64,000 nucleotides of DNA from an uncultured Acidobacteriota bacterium. GTDB taxonomy: Bacteria; Acidobacteriota; Terriglobia; Bryobacterales; Bryobacteraceae. Position 1 is the first letter of the stretch; each line of letters opens with the position of its first letter. The position numbers were made by a program, and so were the translations under genes. Below the pieces are notes generated by a model. It did no database searches and was not told the origin of the DNA. It saw nothing but the letters and a program-made list of their open reading frames with translations. Of this stretch, positions 17,690-27,060 are shown one piece after another. The stretch covers positions 1 to 64,000 of the forward strand of contig CADEFT010000008.1 in assembly GCA_902826685.1 (NCBI GenBank), read 5' to 3'.

Positions 17690-18396
17690 GCGAACAAAGG
17701 GTCGCGCGGACGCTTCACCGAGAGCGGCTTGCTGAGGAATTCGACCAGCGGCGCCATGGCCTCAAACCGTTTCACGATTTCGTCCACGATTTTCGGCGTC
17801 GCCACCACCGACGGGTCCAGGCGCGTGTCGTAAAGGAACCAGCCTTTATATCGAATCAGGTCGTCGGCGGGATGGCCCACCGGCATACCCTTCGGAGTCC
17901 GGCTGAGCGGATCGCCGGAAAGGCCGCCCATCAGCGGCTGGAGAGACCGCCTGGCGAGGATGGCGCGAAACTCCTCATGGTGTTCGAGCAGATATTCGCG
18001 GATCTGGCGCGTCTGATCGGGGTCCGGCATGTAGCATCCCGCGGCCGCTTCGATCTGCTTCGGCGATACGCTGCAGTAATAACCGGGAAACGAATGTTTC
18101 TCGAATCCGGCGCGGAAGAAATTCGCCGCGATGTGCGTCTTGTAGGGTGTTTTGTCCTTGCTGAAGCGCGTATCGCGGTAAATGCGATAGATCGACTTTT
18201 TGGGTTCGGTCACGTGCATGGGCGCGAACTTCACCAGCCGCGCGTTGATGGCCTCCACCAGTTCTTCCATGGGCGCCTTGACCGCCGTCTCAAACGTCTT
18301 CTTGCGCGACTGGAACCATTCGCGGTTGTTGTTCTTTTCCAGGCTCTTCAGGAACGCGAGGCCTTCCTTCGGAAACCCGGCGAATGCAGAGGCCAT
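17686..18396 (-). CDS. DUF2461 (TIGR02453) family protein
   Basis: The 236-residue product matches DUF2461 along its length: FPKEGLAFLKSLEKNNNREW at the start, YRIYRDTRFSKDKTPYKTHI in the middle, then GYYCSVSPKQIEAAAGCYMP and LIRYKGWFLYD. The family is widespread in bacteria and fungi, cytosolic, and has no assigned activity. No signal peptide or membrane segment is present. It sits divergently from murB with a 29-base gap and shares its stop region with the convergent copper oxidase gene (CTAA overlap). Confidence 0.88.
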   Translation of the reverse strand: MASAFAGFPKEGLAFLKSLEKNNNREWFQSRKKTFETAVKAPMEELVEAINARLVKFAPMHVTEPKKSIYRIYRDTRFSKDKTPYKTHIAANFFRAGFEKHSFPGYYCSVSPKQIEAAAGCYMPDPDQTRQIREYLLEHHEEFRAILARRSLQPLMGGLSGDPLSRTPKGMPVGHPADDLIRYKGWFLYDTRLDPSVVATPKIVDEIVKRFEAMAPLVEFLSKPLSVKRPRDPLFA

Positions 18397-18425
18397 TTCA
18401 CGACCCTCCCCTATAATCGGTAAAG

Positions 18426-19391
18426 ATGATTTCCAGTCAGAACGTGGCGGAGTCGCTCGCGGCCGTAAAGAATTTGCGGCTTGAACGGAACGCGCCTTTG
18501 AGCCAGTATACGAGGTTCGGCATCGGCGGTCCGGCGGCGCTGCTGGCCGATGCGTATGACCTCGGCGCCTTCCTTGAAGCGTCTGAAATCGCCCGCGAAA
18601 GCGGCGTCCCGTGGCTGGTGATTGGCGGCGGAACGAATCTTGTTGTGTCGGACTCGGGGTTTGCCGGACTGATTCTGCGCTACCGTGCGGCGGACATTCG
18701 CGTCTCGGCGGAAACCATTTTCGTCGAGGCCGGTGCCGTTCTGCAGGATCTGGTGAACGCTTCGATCGAACACGCCCTCGACGGCTTGCATACGATGACC
18801 GGCATTCCGGGATGGGTGGGCGCGGCGATCTATGGCAACGCCGGTGCCTATGGCCATTCGATCTCGGAATTCCTCACCGCCGTGCGCTACTTCGATGGCG
18901 AATCCGTCCGCCAGCTTGGCAACGCCGAGTGCCGGTTCGAATACCGCGAAAGCGTCTTCAAACGCCGCAAGAAATGGGTGATTCTTTCCGGCGAGCTGAC
19001 CTTGCCGCGCGGCGACCGCGACGCGCTGGCCAAGCGGGCCGCCGAGATTCTCGACGTTCGGAACGCGAAATATCCACCGTCGATGAAATGCGCGGGCAGC
19101 ATTTTCAAGAATCTCCTGCTGCGCGATCTGCGCGCCAAGGTGAGCGAGCGCGTGCCGGACGCCGTGATTCGCGAAGGCAAGGTGCCCTCGGCCTGGTTCC
19201 TCGAACAGGTGGGCGTGAAAGGGATGCGCCGCGGCGGCATCGAAGTAGCTCCCTATCACGCGAACCTGATTTATAACATCGGCTATGGGACGGCAGCCGA
19301 TCTGCGATTCGTCATCCGCGAACTGAAGCGGCGCGTGTACGAGGAGTTCGGCCTGATGCTCGAAGAGGAAGTGCAGTACGTCGGGTTCTAG
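18426..19391 (+). CDS. murB: UDP-N-acetylmuramate dehydrogenase
   Basis: MurB reduces UDP-N-acetylglucosamine enolpyruvate to UDP-N-acetylmuramate with NADPH, in the cytosolic arm of peptidoglycan synthesis. The 321-residue product shows the FAD-binding segments YTRFGIGGPAALLADA, WLVIGGGTNLVVSDSGF and GIPGWVGAAIYGNAGAYG. The proton donor Ser (CAGSIFKN) is residue 225 and the active-site Glu lies in the last residues (LMLEEEVQYVGF). It lacks the extra loop of E. coli MurB, so it belongs to the shorter type II group. The gene stands alone rather than in a mur/ddl cluster. Its TAG is the palindromic CTAG shared with the stop of the convergent TonB-receptor gene. Confidence 0.94.
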   Translation: MISSQNVAESLAAVKNLRLERNAPLSQYTRFGIGGPAALLADAYDLGAFLEASEIARESGVPWLVIGGGTNLVVSDSGFAGLILRYRAADIRVSAETIFVEAGAVLQDLVNASIEHALDGLHTMTGIPGWVGAAIYGNAGAYGHSISEFLTAVRYFDGESVRQLGNAECRFEYRESVFKRRKKWVILSGELTLPRGDRDALAKRAAEILDVRNAKYPPSMKCAGSIFKNLLLRDLRAKVSERVPDAVIREGKVPSAWFLEQVGVKGMRRGGIEVAPYHANLIYNIGYGTAADLRFVIRELKRRVYEEFGLMLEEEVQYVGF

Positions 19392-22300
19392 AATCCGATG
19401 CGGATGCCGAACCGGAAATAGCGCTCGTCGGTAATGCGGCTGGGCGCGCTGACTCCGGTGATCTGTGTGAACCCGCCAAGCGACCGCACCGAGCCGTCGG
19501 CGTTCAATTGCAGGTTGGAAACGTTCGCGCCCGGATTGGCGAAATGCGGCGTGTTGGTCAGGTTGAGCGCTTCGGCCCGCACCTGAACGGTGAACCGCTC
19601 GGTGACCGCGATGGTGCGGAACAGGCTGGCGTCGAGATTGGTGGCCCCTGGCCCGCGTAGACTGTTGAACCCCGCCGTACCAAAGCGAACGGCCGTCACT
19701 GGCGCGAACGCCAGCGGGTCGAAAAAGGAGCCGGGCCGGTTGTAGATTTCGACGTTCGATTTCACCTGATCGGCGCGCTGCGTGCTGCCGGGCGCGTTCA
19801 ACGAGGCTCCCGCGGCGCTCACGGAAAACGGCGCGCCGGAGTAACGGCTGAACACGCCGTTCAACTGCCAGCCGCCGAAGATTCTCGACGCCGCGCCTGT
19901 ATTCGCCAGCCACTTGCCCTTGCCGAACGGAAGCTCCGCGAGCGAAGAGATGCGCAGATTGTTGGGCCGGTCGGCGGGCATCAGCGCGCGGGTCAGATGG
20001 CGGTATTCAGGGATGGGAATGGCCGGCTCTCCGTCGCCCGACTCGCTGCAGCAAAGCCCCATCCATTTGGATCGTGTGTAGGCGATCTGGAACGTGACGC
20101 CACTCGAAAACCGCCGTTCGAGCGTCGTTTGAAACGAGTGGTAGCTCATGTCGACGTAAGGCTTGATGATGCGAAGCGCGGCCGAGGTGCCAAGCGTCCG
20201 GAAATAGGGCTGGCTCGCCGCACCTCCGCCCACCTGTCCGTAGTTGATGTTGTAGCGTGTGTGCTGCTTGGTGGTCTTCGTTCCCACGTATCCGCCCGAC
20301 ACGACGAAGTTTCCGGGCAGTGTCTTTTGCAGCGTCAGATTGGCCGACTGCACATAGCCGCGGACGTGGCGCGCATCGTTGGTGCTGAAGGTGACACCGG
20401 CGGGCAGGGCGAGGCGGCCCTGGCTGATGTCGGGATTGGGAATCTGCGGCAGTCCTTGCGAAAGCGGCAGGACGGGGGCGAAGGAATTCGGCCCGGTGGC
20501 GCTGGTATCCACGCGCACCGGATAGTTGCCGATGCCGTCCCGCGCCATGTTGATCTGTTCCGGGCTCAGTGCGTATCCGGCGCGGATGACGAACGTTTCC
20601 GTGGGCCGGTAGGCGATGCCCACGCGCGGCGCGAAGAGTTTCTTCGAAACGTGGATGCCGCAGTCGCGCGGCGTGGGCCCGGCGCCGCAGATCAGGTAGG
20701 TTCCCGTCGCCTCGTCGAAACGCTCAATGCCGCGATCGGCGCGCGTGGGCACGGGATAGTATTCCCAGCGCAGACCGAGCGACAGCGTGAGCTTCCGCGT
20801 GGCCTGCCATTGATCGCGCACGTAGAGGCTTTGCTGCCAGCTTCGCAAGGTGATCAGCGGACCCGTCTGGCGGCTGTTTACATAGCTCGACGGCTGGCCC
20901 AGCAGGAAGTCGCCATAGCTGTTGAACTGGTTCGGGCCCGGGCCTCCGTTCAGGCTGGTGACGTTGCCGGTGAAGGTGAAGTTGGTGGGCGCGATCTCGA
21001 AATGATTCATTTGCTGGCGGTTCAAATCCACGCCCAGGCGCAGATTGTGAGCGCCCTTGATCCAGCTCAGGTTGGCCGTGTATTGGAAGGTGCGCTGCTG
21101 GTATTCGAGCGGGGTGTAGTTGTAGCCGTAGAGGCTGTAAGTGGCCACGCTGAATTGCGGCATCCCGCCGTAATAGGGCAAAGGACCCGAGTTGGTGCCG
21201 GGAATGCCGAGAAAGTCGCTGCCAAGCTTCTGATCGGTGCCTGGCGGAAACAGCGTCTGCTGCACGTTCTGGAATCCGAACGTTCCGTCGATGACGACGC
21301 TCGGCGACGCCAGATAGGTCACGGTGGCCGAAGGCACCGTGGTGGCGCCATACTGCTGGTGATTGGGCGAGCCACCGAGCACCGGCCCGAACACCGTGTC
21401 CTGCACGTTGTTGTAAGGCTGGCGGGCGAAGCGGCCCACGGCGCGCAGCTTCGAGCTCACGTTCCAATCCGTCTTGAAATCGAACCGCTGCAGGTCATAA
21501 AGGATTGGTGTGTTGACGTAGTAATTCGCCACCAGCGCATTGGCTACGTTCGGCTGCGGCACCAGATCCACGATCTTGCGCGCGATGGGCGAGATGCGGC
21601 TGGCGGGAATGACGCGGTTCGCAAACGCCTCGCGCCCGGTGCCGTTCCCCGCGCCGGTAGCCGGATCGTACACCGGATTGGGCGAGGCCGACATGTCGCC
21701 CGAGCGGATGGCGGCCGTCGGCACCGTAGTAAGCTGCGCCGACCCCTGGCGGATCAGATCCGCCTCATAGCTGGCGAAGTAGAACAGCTTGTTCTTGCGA
21801 ATGGGGCCGCCGAGCGTGGCGCCCGGATTGTTGTTCACCAGCTTGGGGATGCCCTGGTTCAACGGCAGAAAGTAGGGCCGCGCCTTTACGCCGCTGTTGA
21901 TGTGATACCAGTACAGCGATCCATGCAGATCGTTGGTGCCGCTTTTGAGCTGGACGTTGACCGAGGCTCCGCCGGCCAGTCCCTGTTCGGCGTCGGGACT
22001 GGTGGTAACCACGTTCACCGTTTCGATCGCTTCCATCGAAGGTACGTAGCTCGAGAAAAACTGCACCCAGGGATTGGTGGCGCTGACGCCTTCGACGCGG
22101 AAGTTCGTCCCATTGCGGCTGGTGCCGTTGGCGGTGATCTGCATCGATTTCGAAGGATTGTTGGTCCCGCCGCCGCTTGCGGTGGGCGGAGCCACGCCCG
22201 GCACCAGCGCGAGCAATCCCTGATAGGTTCGCGTGGGCTGCGGAATGTTTTGCAGCGCGCGGGCGCTGACTTCGGCATGGACGTCGGCTTTGTCGGTCTG

Positions 22301-22684
22301 CAGGATCGCGCTTTGCGCCGAGACCTGGACGCTTTCGGCGATGGCTCCAATCTCGAGCGCGGCGTTCACGCGGGCCACGGTGTTGAGCTTGACTTCCACC
22401 GCCTTGGCGACGAACTCCCGGAAGCCTTGTTTGGAAACCGAAATGTCATAAGCGCCGGCGGGAACCGTGGAAAACGTATAGCCGCCCGATTCGTTCGTCA
22501 ACAGATCGCGGACCTGCCCCGTGTTCACTTCCTGGATGCGCACCGTCGCGCCTGGAACGCCGCCACCCGAGCCATCGGTGACGCTGCCGACGATGGAACC
22601 GAAGAGCACCTGCGCCTGGCCGCGTGGCGCACAGAGTATGGCGAGAGTCAGAGCGGCAAGGAAACGACGGAGTTGCCGTAACAT
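19388..22684 (-). CDS. Oar-like TonB-dependent receptor with carboxypeptidase-regulatory domain
   Basis: The 1098-residue outer-membrane protein begins with a signal peptide (RRFLAALTLAILCAPRGQAQ). A carboxypeptidase regulatory-like Ig domain spans about residues 28-110 (GSVTDGSGGGVPGATV, GGYTFSTVPAGAYDISVSKQ), then the plug (about 120-240, with GTSRNGTNFRVEGVSA) and the beta-barrel to the C-terminus, which ends in the aromatic strand RYFRFGIRIGF. This is the large Oar/SusC-distant type expanded in Acidobacteria, used for TonB-driven uptake or surface adhesion; the ligand cannot be inferred. A TATACT box sits 12 bases before the ATG. It stands alone and converges with murB. Confidence 0.92.
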   Translation of the reverse strand: MLRQLRRFLAALTLAILCAPRGQAQVLFGSIVGSVTDGSGGGVPGATVRIQEVNTGQVRDLLTNESGGYTFSTVPAGAYDISVSKQGFREFVAKAVEVKLNTVARVNAALEIGAIAESVQVSAQSAILQTDKADVHAEVSARALQNIPQPTRTYQGLLALVPGVAPPTASGGGTNNPSKSMQITANGTSRNGTNFRVEGVSATNPWVQFFSSYVPSMEAIETVNVVTTSPDAEQGLAGGASVNVQLKSGTNDLHGSLYWYHINSGVKARPYFLPLNQGIPKLVNNNPGATLGGPIRKNKLFYFASYEADLIRQGSAQLTTVPTAAIRSGDMSASPNPVYDPATGAGNGTGREAFANRVIPASRISPIARKIVDLVPQPNVANALVANYYVNTPILYDLQRFDFKTDWNVSSKLRAVGRFARQPYNNVQDTVFGPVLGGSPNHQQYGATTVPSATVTYLASPSVVIDGTFGFQNVQQTLFPPGTDQKLGSDFLGIPGTNSGPLPYYGGMPQFSVATYSLYGYNYTPLEYQQRTFQYTANLSWIKGAHNLRLGVDLNRQQMNHFEIAPTNFTFTGNVTSLNGGPGPNQFNSYGDFLLGQPSSYVNSRQTGPLITLRSWQQSLYVRDQWQATRKLTLSLGLRWEYYPVPTRADRGIERFDEATGTYLICGAGPTPRDCGIHVSKKLFAPRVGIAYRPTETFVIRAGYALSPEQINMARDGIGNYPVRVDTSATGPNSFAPVLPLSQGLPQIPNPDISQGRLALPAGVTFSTNDARHVRGYVQSANLTLQKTLPGNFVVSGGYVGTKTTKQHTRYNINYGQVGGGAASQPYFRTLGTSAALRIIKPYVDMSYHSFQTTLERRFSSGVTFQIAYTRSKWMGLCCSESGDGEPAIPIPEYRHLTRALMPADRPNNLRISSLAELPFGKGKWLANTGAASRIFGGWQLNGVFSRYSGAPFSVSAAGASLNAPGSTQRADQVKSNVEIYNRPGSFFDPLAFAPVTAVRFGTAGFNSLRGPGATNLDASLFRTIAVTERFTVQVRAEALNLTNTPHFANPGANVSNLQLNADGSVRSLGGFTQITGVSAPSRITDERYFRFGIRIGF

Positions 22685-22697
22685 GGCCGCAAGTATA

Positions 22698-23142
22698 CTA
22701 CTCGCCGTGTCCGGCGGACTTCAGAGCCTGCGCGACGGTCGCGAGCGGAAGGAGCAGTGTGAGCGGGGCGTCGTTCAAGGGCACGGCTCCGTGGCTTCGG
22801 TACCACTTCGCGGCGCGTTCATTCTTGGCGTCAATGACGAGTACGACGCCGCCCACTTCCGCGGCGGCCTTGAGACACCGCCATCCCGCCGCCAATAGCA
22901 ATTGACCGCCGAGCCCTTGCCCATGAAATAGCCTGGCCACGGCAAGCCGGGCCAGCCGAAAGCCAGGAACGTCATAACGGCCGAGCCCCCGCCTCGTACC
23001 GGAGAAACTCAAAACGGTGTTGCCGTCGTTGCTGTCAATCGCCAGGAAGGTCTTGGCGCCACCCGCTTCGTGGCCTTTCTGGCATGATGTTTAAGTCGTA
23101 CTTCCTGCTGACCGGCTCCTCATGCCAGGGCGGAAGTATCAT
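22698..23142 (-). pseudogene. GNAT acetyltransferase toxin (TacT-like), frameshifted and internally deleted
   Basis: The natural start is the ATG at 23142, overlapping the antitoxin stop (ATGA). It reads MILPPWHEEPVSRKYDL, typical of these toxins, but that frame stops at 23037-23035. The remainder continues in another frame: KGHEAGGAKTFLAIDS, then LARLAVARLFHGQGLGGQL (the acetyl-CoA loop), VLVIDAKNERAAKWYRSHGA and PLTLLLPLATV, ending at 22698. Compared with the usual length of about 165 residues, a segment around the FDCG-type region and another after VLSFS seem lost. The family acetylates aminoacyl-tRNA. A TTG at 23012 could yield a 104-residue C-terminal piece that lacks the N-terminal half, so activity is doubtful. 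Confidence 0.7.
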
Positions 23143-23384
23143 TTGCGCTTGGGGAGCGCTCTTGCAGCCGAGAGCAGCCTGGCGTTGGGCTTGCGGGGGT
23201 GCTCCAGCAGTTCGAGCACGCGCTGGCTGTCTCGCCGCGAAAGGGCGATATGCTCCTCCTCGCCAATGGCCGCTTTCGGCGCATCCACACTATGCTGACG
23301 CACGAATTCCGAGAGATCCTTATGCTTGAGTGCGGCGGCGCGCAGCAGGATCCACTTTTCATCGGCGGGAATGCGCAAGGACAT
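23139..23384 (-). CDS. DUF1778 (TacA-type) antitoxin
   Basis: The 81-residue protein matches DUF1778 antitoxins: a ribbon-helix-helix start (MSLRIPADEKWILLRAAALK, then LSEFVRQHSV) and the C-terminal toxin-neutralising tail with ALSRRDSQRVLELLEHPRKP followed by NARLLSAAR. It would bind its own promoter as a dimer and wrap around a GNAT toxin. AGGAGT lies before the ATG and touches the malQ stop. The reading frame is intact although the adjoining toxin is broken, which fits an antitoxin kept after its toxin decayed, or one that counters a homologous toxin elsewhere. Confidence 0.82.
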   Translation of the reverse strand: MSLRIPADEKWILLRAAALKHKDLSEFVRQHSVDAPKAAIGEEEHIALSRRDSQRVLELLEHPRKPNARLLSAARALPKRK

Positions 23385-23398
23385 TCGGGTGGGGACTC

Positions 23399-25624
23399 CT
23401 ACTTCCGTCCGGCCTTGATCAGCCAGTTGCGGAACATCGCCGAAAAGTCCTGTGCGATCGGCAGCGTGCGCAGTTGCTCCACGGTGTACTTCATCTTGCG
23501 CCGCCAGTTGGGATATTCATGCGTGCTGGCGGGCAGATTCTGCTGCTCGGTCTCTTTGGTGAGATCCTCCTGGTTGATCACCAGCAGCATGGTGGGCGTG
23601 TTCACCAGGAATCCGATGACGGCGTTGTGGAGCTCTCCGGTCAGTTCCGGTACCTGCTGGTGGTCGCGCGGGAATCCTTCCGGCAGCAGGTTCTGCGCGT
23701 GCATCACATCGAGCAAGCGTTGTTTGTCGGCGGCCCGTTCATTCAATTGGCGGAAGTAGCTCGCTTCGTCCGGCAGCAGGCCCGCCTGGCGCCGCGCCTC
23801 GATGTCGCGGTTAGTCCAGTAGCCGGCGAGCGTCGGCAGATCGTGCGTCGTCGACGACACCAGCGCCTGGCGCGGGTAGCGGTCCGGCGGAAGGAAGCTG
23901 CCGTCCTGATCCTTCTCAAAGAATAGAACCTTGTAGCTCAACACGGCGTATTGTTCGAGCAGCGCGCGCACATGGCCACCCACGGTTCCAAGATCCTCGC
24001 CCACCACCAGAAACTGGCCGCGCACGCTTTCAAGCGCGAGGATGCGCAGCAGATTCTCGTGGAAATCGGTTACATAGGCGCCCTTTTTGGCGGGCATCCC
24101 CTCGGGAATCCAGTAGAGCCGGAACAGGCGCATCACGTGATCCATGCGCAGGGCGCCGCCGTGGCGGGCGCTGGCGCGGATGGAATCGATGAACAGGCGG
24201 TAGCCGTCGTCGCGATGGCGCAGCGTATCGGGGGGAGGGAACGCCCAATCCTGCCCCTCGGGCGCGAATCCGTCGGGCGGCGAGCCGACCCGGCAGCCGG
24301 GCACGTAAAAGTCGCGATACGCCCATAGATCCGCCCCGCAGCGATCGGTGGCCAGCGCCAGATCGTGATAGAGCCCGATGGTGATTCCCATGCCGCGGGC
24401 CTTGGCCTGCGCGGCCTCTAGCTGTTCGTCGATGAGCCATTGCAGCCAGGCGTGAAACAGAACACGCCGTTCGTGTTTCCGGCGGAAGGCCGCCACTTCC
24501 GGGTGGTTGGGATCCTGGTAGTGGGCGGGCCAATCCTGCCAGATCCAAATCTCCCTGTTGCTCCGGTGGATGCGATCCCATAGAGCGCAATAGGTGGCAA
24601 AGCGGTCGAGGCGTTCACCGCGCGCTTCGACAAACCGCAGAAACCGCCGTGCCCGATCCGTGCTCCGTGCCAGGTGCGTGCGCCGGAACTCGCGGTAGGC
24701 GATGGTGAGAAACAGCCGCTTCAGCCGCCAGATGCGCTCATACTGGACGAACTCGGACTGGCGTAATTCTTCGATCCGCGGCTCCACACGCCGCCTCAGA
24801 CGTTGCGCGGCGGCTGAACCGATCGCCTCCGGCACACGGTCCACATCGATATAGATCGGATTGCGGAAGAAGATCGAGTTGGGCAGGTAAGGGCTGATGT
24901 TGTAGGGCTGGCGGTTGTCGATGGCGTGCAGAGGGTTTAGCGCCAGGAAGCTGCAGCCGAGATCCTCGTGCAGCCAGTTGAGCATCGCTTCGAGGTCGGT
25001 TGCGTCGCCGCAGCCCCAATTGCGTCCCGAGCGCACGCCGAACAGACTCACCGCCAGCCCCGCCGTGCGTCCTCCGTTTTCAAGGGCCGGCGGCAGCCAC
25101 GACCGGTCCGGTGTCACGGCCAGGCGAGTCGTGGCGCGATGACCGGGAATGGAAACCGTCAGGTCATAGTAGCCGAGCGCCAGCGGCCGCGGCAGTGCGA
25201 TGGCCGCCTCGGCAAAGCGCTGGCCTTGCACTTCCACCGGCTCGCCCGGGGGCAGCCGCGGGCACGTCCAGGTCTCGCCGCCACCCGTTTCGCCTTTGAT
25301 CTCGACCGTGGCCGATTGCCAGTCGATCCCGGCCGGGTAGCGCACCGCGATGGTGAACGGCTGCCGGTTGGCCGCCAGGATCAGCGACGGCGGGATGAGC
25401 CGCGTCCATTGTTCGAGCTCGCGCGCCGCCAGATAGTGCCGGAGCCCGGCTGTCTCCGTGCAATCGCCGGCCAGCGATTCGACGATGGCCAGCTTGATTT
25501 CCTTGGCTGGGGTGTGCCGCTGGCCCCATGTGTCCCAGTATTCCGGTTCGATTCCGCAGAGTTCGGCGGCCCGGTCGAGCAGGCTTTCCCGATCGGGGGA
25601 GTCCGTATGATTGGCAGGCAACAA
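23399..25624 (-). CDS. malQ: 4-alpha-glucanotransferase (GH77, amylomaltase)
   Basis: This 741-residue cytosolic enzyme transfers alpha-1,4-glucan segments in maltodextrin and glycogen metabolism. An N-terminal extension (about residues 1-190) precedes the GH77 barrel. Recognisable pieces are [40 protein letters not shown], the nucleophile region [19 protein letters not shown], the acid/base region [11 protein letters not shown] and the third carboxylate [13 protein letters not shown]. The size and [11 protein letters not shown] segment fit the long MalQ type with an N-terminal domain. It is divergent from nuoB and followed closely by the antitoxin gene, whose ribosome binding site overlaps the malQ stop region. 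No other glycogen gene is nearby. Confidence 0.93.
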   Translation of the reverse strand: MLPANHTDSPDRESLLDRAAELCGIEPEYWDTWGQRHTPAKEIKLAIVESLAGDCTETAGLRHYLAARELEQWTRLIPPSLILAANRQPFTIAVRYPAGIDWQSATVEIKGETGGGETWTCPRLPPGEPVEVQGQRFAEAAIALPRPLALGYYDLTVSIPGHRATTRLAVTPDRSWLPPALENGGRTAGLAVSLFGVRSGRNWGCGDATDLEAMLNWLHEDLGCSFLALNPLHAIDNRQPYNISPYLPNSIFFRNPIYIDVDRVPEAIGSAAAQRLRRRVEPRIEELRQSEFVQYERIWRLKRLFLTIAYREFRRTHLARSTDRARRFLRFVEARGERLDRFATYCALWDRIHRSNREIWIWQDWPAHYQDPNHPEVAAFRRKHERRVLFHAWLQWLIDEQLEAAQAKARGMGITIGLYHDLALATDRCGADLWAYRDFYVPGCRVGSPPDGFAPEGQDWAFPPPDTLRHRDDGYRLFIDSIRASARHGGALRMDHVMRLFRLYWIPEGMPAKKGAYVTDFHENLLRILALESVRGQFLVVGEDLGTVGGHVRALLEQYAVLSYKVLFFEKDQDGSFLPPDRYPRQALVSSTTHDLPTLAGYWTNRDIEARRQAGLLPDEASYFRQLNERAADKQRLLDVMHAQNLLPEGFPRDHQQVPELTGELHNAVIGFLVNTPTMLLVINQEDLTKETEQQNLPASTHEYPNWRRKMKYTVEQLRTLPIAQDFSAMFRNWLIKAGRK

Positions 25625-25672
25625 TCTTCGATTCTACCTGTTTGGCGGCCATTTCGTGGGATAATGGCGGTC

Positions 25673-26233
25673 ATGCAGGGCACTATCGGCGAGACCAGGC
25701 TGAATTTGACCGGACCGGACGACCTCTATGCGCGGCTCGACAACGAAGATTCCGAGGCGTTGTCGCAGACCGTGCTGACCACCACCGTCGATTCGGTCAT
25801 CAACTGGGGCCGCAAGAATTCCATCTGGCCGATGGCGTTCGGTCTTGCCTGCTGCGCCATTGAAATGATGGCCATCGTCGCCCCGCGGTTCGACATTTCC
25901 CGCTTCGGCGCCGAAGTGTTCCGCGGCTCGCCGCGCCAGAGCGACCTGATGATCATCGCCGGACGCGTCTCCAACAAGATGGCGCCGGTGATCCGCCAGT
26001 TGTATCAACAGATGCCCGAACCCAAATGGGTGATTTCGATGGGCGCCTGCGCGACCTCGATGGGCGTGTTCAGCAACTACGCACTGGTTCCGGTCAACCA
26101 GGTGATTCCCGTCGATGTGTACGTTCCGGGCTGCCCTCCGCGGCCCGAACAATTGATTTACGCCCTGATGCTTCTGCAGAAGAAAGTGGAAGCGGACAAA
26201 GGCTCGACGATGCGCGTTTTGAACCTCGCCTAG
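25673..26233 (+). CDS. nuoB: NADH-quinone oxidoreductase subunit B
   Basis: NuoB holds cluster N2, the last Fe-S centre before quinone in complex I. All four cysteines are seen: [12 protein letters not shown] (two adjacent), [10 protein letters not shown] and [12 protein letters not shown]. The product is 186 residues from the ATG at 25673, a normal length; an ATG at 25664 would add three residues. The frame is open further upstream but only through antisense of malQ, which is not part of this gene. NuoB usually lies in a nuoA-N operon; here no other complex I gene is present, so this is a solitary copy, with the rest presumably elsewhere. It is followed on the same strand by flaG. Confidence 0.92.
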   Translation: MQGTIGETRLNLTGPDDLYARLDNEDSEALSQTVLTTTVDSVINWGRKNSIWPMAFGLACCAIEMMAIVAPRFDISRFGAEVFRGSPRQSDLMIIAGRVSNKMAPVIRQLYQQMPEPKWVISMGACATSMGVFSNYALVPVNQVIPVDVYVPGCPPRPEQLIYALMLLQKKVEADKGSTMRVLNLA

Positions 26234-26302
26234 AAAATCCGCCTAGGATTTCTCTCATACCCTTTCAAGGCCCGCCGATGAGCTTAGAGGGAGGGCAGAG
26301 GC

Positions 26303-26587
26303 ATGGACGCCGGAGCAATCAACCCTTTAGGTCCCGCGCTGGCCGCATTGAATTTGCGGCAGCCGAACGAACAACAAGCATCGCGTACCGAGGTTGTACA
26401 AGCGGTGGAAGCGGTCAACAACGCCCAGCTTTTCGGGCAAAACCAGGAGCTGACCTTCAGTTTCGACCAGGACTCGCGCCGTACGGTGTTGCGCCTCGTG
26501 GATCGTAAGACGGGCGAAGTGGTTGCTCAGTTGCCGCCGCAGCGTGTATTGCGGATGGCGAAGTCTCTGGCCGAGCAGAAGGGCTAG
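26303..26587 (+). CDS. flaG: FlaG family flagellar protein
   Basis: The 94-residue protein matches FlaG: a variable polar N-terminus and a C-terminal beta-rich core with LTFSFDQDSRRTVLRLVDRK, TGEVVAQLPPQRVLRMAKSL. FlaG proteins influence flagellar filament length in several genera. GAGGGAGGGCAGAGGC precedes the ATG, a strong ribosome binding site. It follows nuoB by 69 bases and precedes fliS by 14. The usual order is flaG-fliD-fliS; fliD is missing between them. Confidence 0.85.
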   Translation: MDAGAINPLGPALAALNLRQPNEQQASRTEVVQAVEAVNNAQLFGQNQELTFSFDQDSRRTVLRLVDRKTGEVVAQLPPQRVLRMAKSLAEQKG

Positions 26588-26601
26588 CCGCCTAAGGGAG
26601 G

Positions 26602-27060
26602 ATGCCAACATTGAGCATGTCCGGAAATCCTTACGAGAGTTATGTCGAAAGCCAGGTGCTGGGCGCGAGTCCAGTGGAACTGGTGGAGCTGATTTACCGC
26701 GGCGCCATCGACGCGATCGCGTCGGCGCGGACGCACCTGGCTTCGGGCTCCATCGGACCCCGCGCCTCCGCGATCACCCGCGCCATGAACCTGGTGGGAG
26801 AACTGGTGCAGTCTCTCGACCTGGAGCAAGGCGGCACGCTGGCCGCGGATCTGCGGGATCTCTATGACTACATCCTGCGCCGGCTCCAGGCCGCCAACTT
26901 CGAACAGTCGGACGCACCGCTGGCCGAAGCCGAACGGCTGTTGACGACGCTTGCCGAAGGATGGCGTGAGATCGCGGCCGGCCAGCGGCCCGCGGGACCA
27001 GCCGGTCGATATGGAGAGGACACGGCTGGTGAAGGTGTCACGGTCTCGCTGAGCTTCTGA
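26602..27060 (+). CDS. fliS: Flagellar export chaperone FliS
   Basis: FliS is a cytosolic four-helix chaperone that binds the C-terminus of flagellin and prevents its premature polymerisation. The core MSGNPYESYVESQVLGASPV, ELVELIYRGAIDAIASART and DLRDLYDYILRRLQAANFE matches the family. The C-terminal 30 residues (Gly/Ala/Pro-rich) are longer than usual. The ATG at 26602 abuts the GGGAGG box with no spacing, so the TTG at 26611 (nine-base spacing) or the ATG at 26617 may be the real start; the latter gives the canonical MSGNPY beginning. It is probably co-transcribed with flaG. Confidence 0.88.
   Translation: MPTLSMSGNPYESYVESQVLGASPVELVELIYRGAIDAIASARTHLASGSIGPRASAITRAMNLVGELVQSLDLEQGGTLAADLRDLYDYILRRLQAANFEQSDAPLAEAERLLTTLAEGWREIAAGQRPAGPAGRYGEDTAGEGVTVSLSF

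Noticed and set aside
19997..22681. An 894-residue plus-strand frame opposite the first TonB receptor
   Set aside because: It is a GC-rich shadow frame with His/Arg/Gly-heavy text and no family resemblance; the opposite strand encodes a clear receptor.
24968..25672. A longer N-terminus for NuoB
   Set aside because: The extension is antisense of malQ, and NuoB proteins start close to the ATG at 25673.
26235..26251. Terminator between nuoB and flaG
   Set aside because: AAATCC/GGATTT forms only a six-base AT-rich stem without a following T tract.
26255..26281. Sigma-28 flagellar promoter before flaG
   Set aside because: GCCGATGA at 26274 resembles the -10 element, but no TAAA-type -35 box is found at the right distance.
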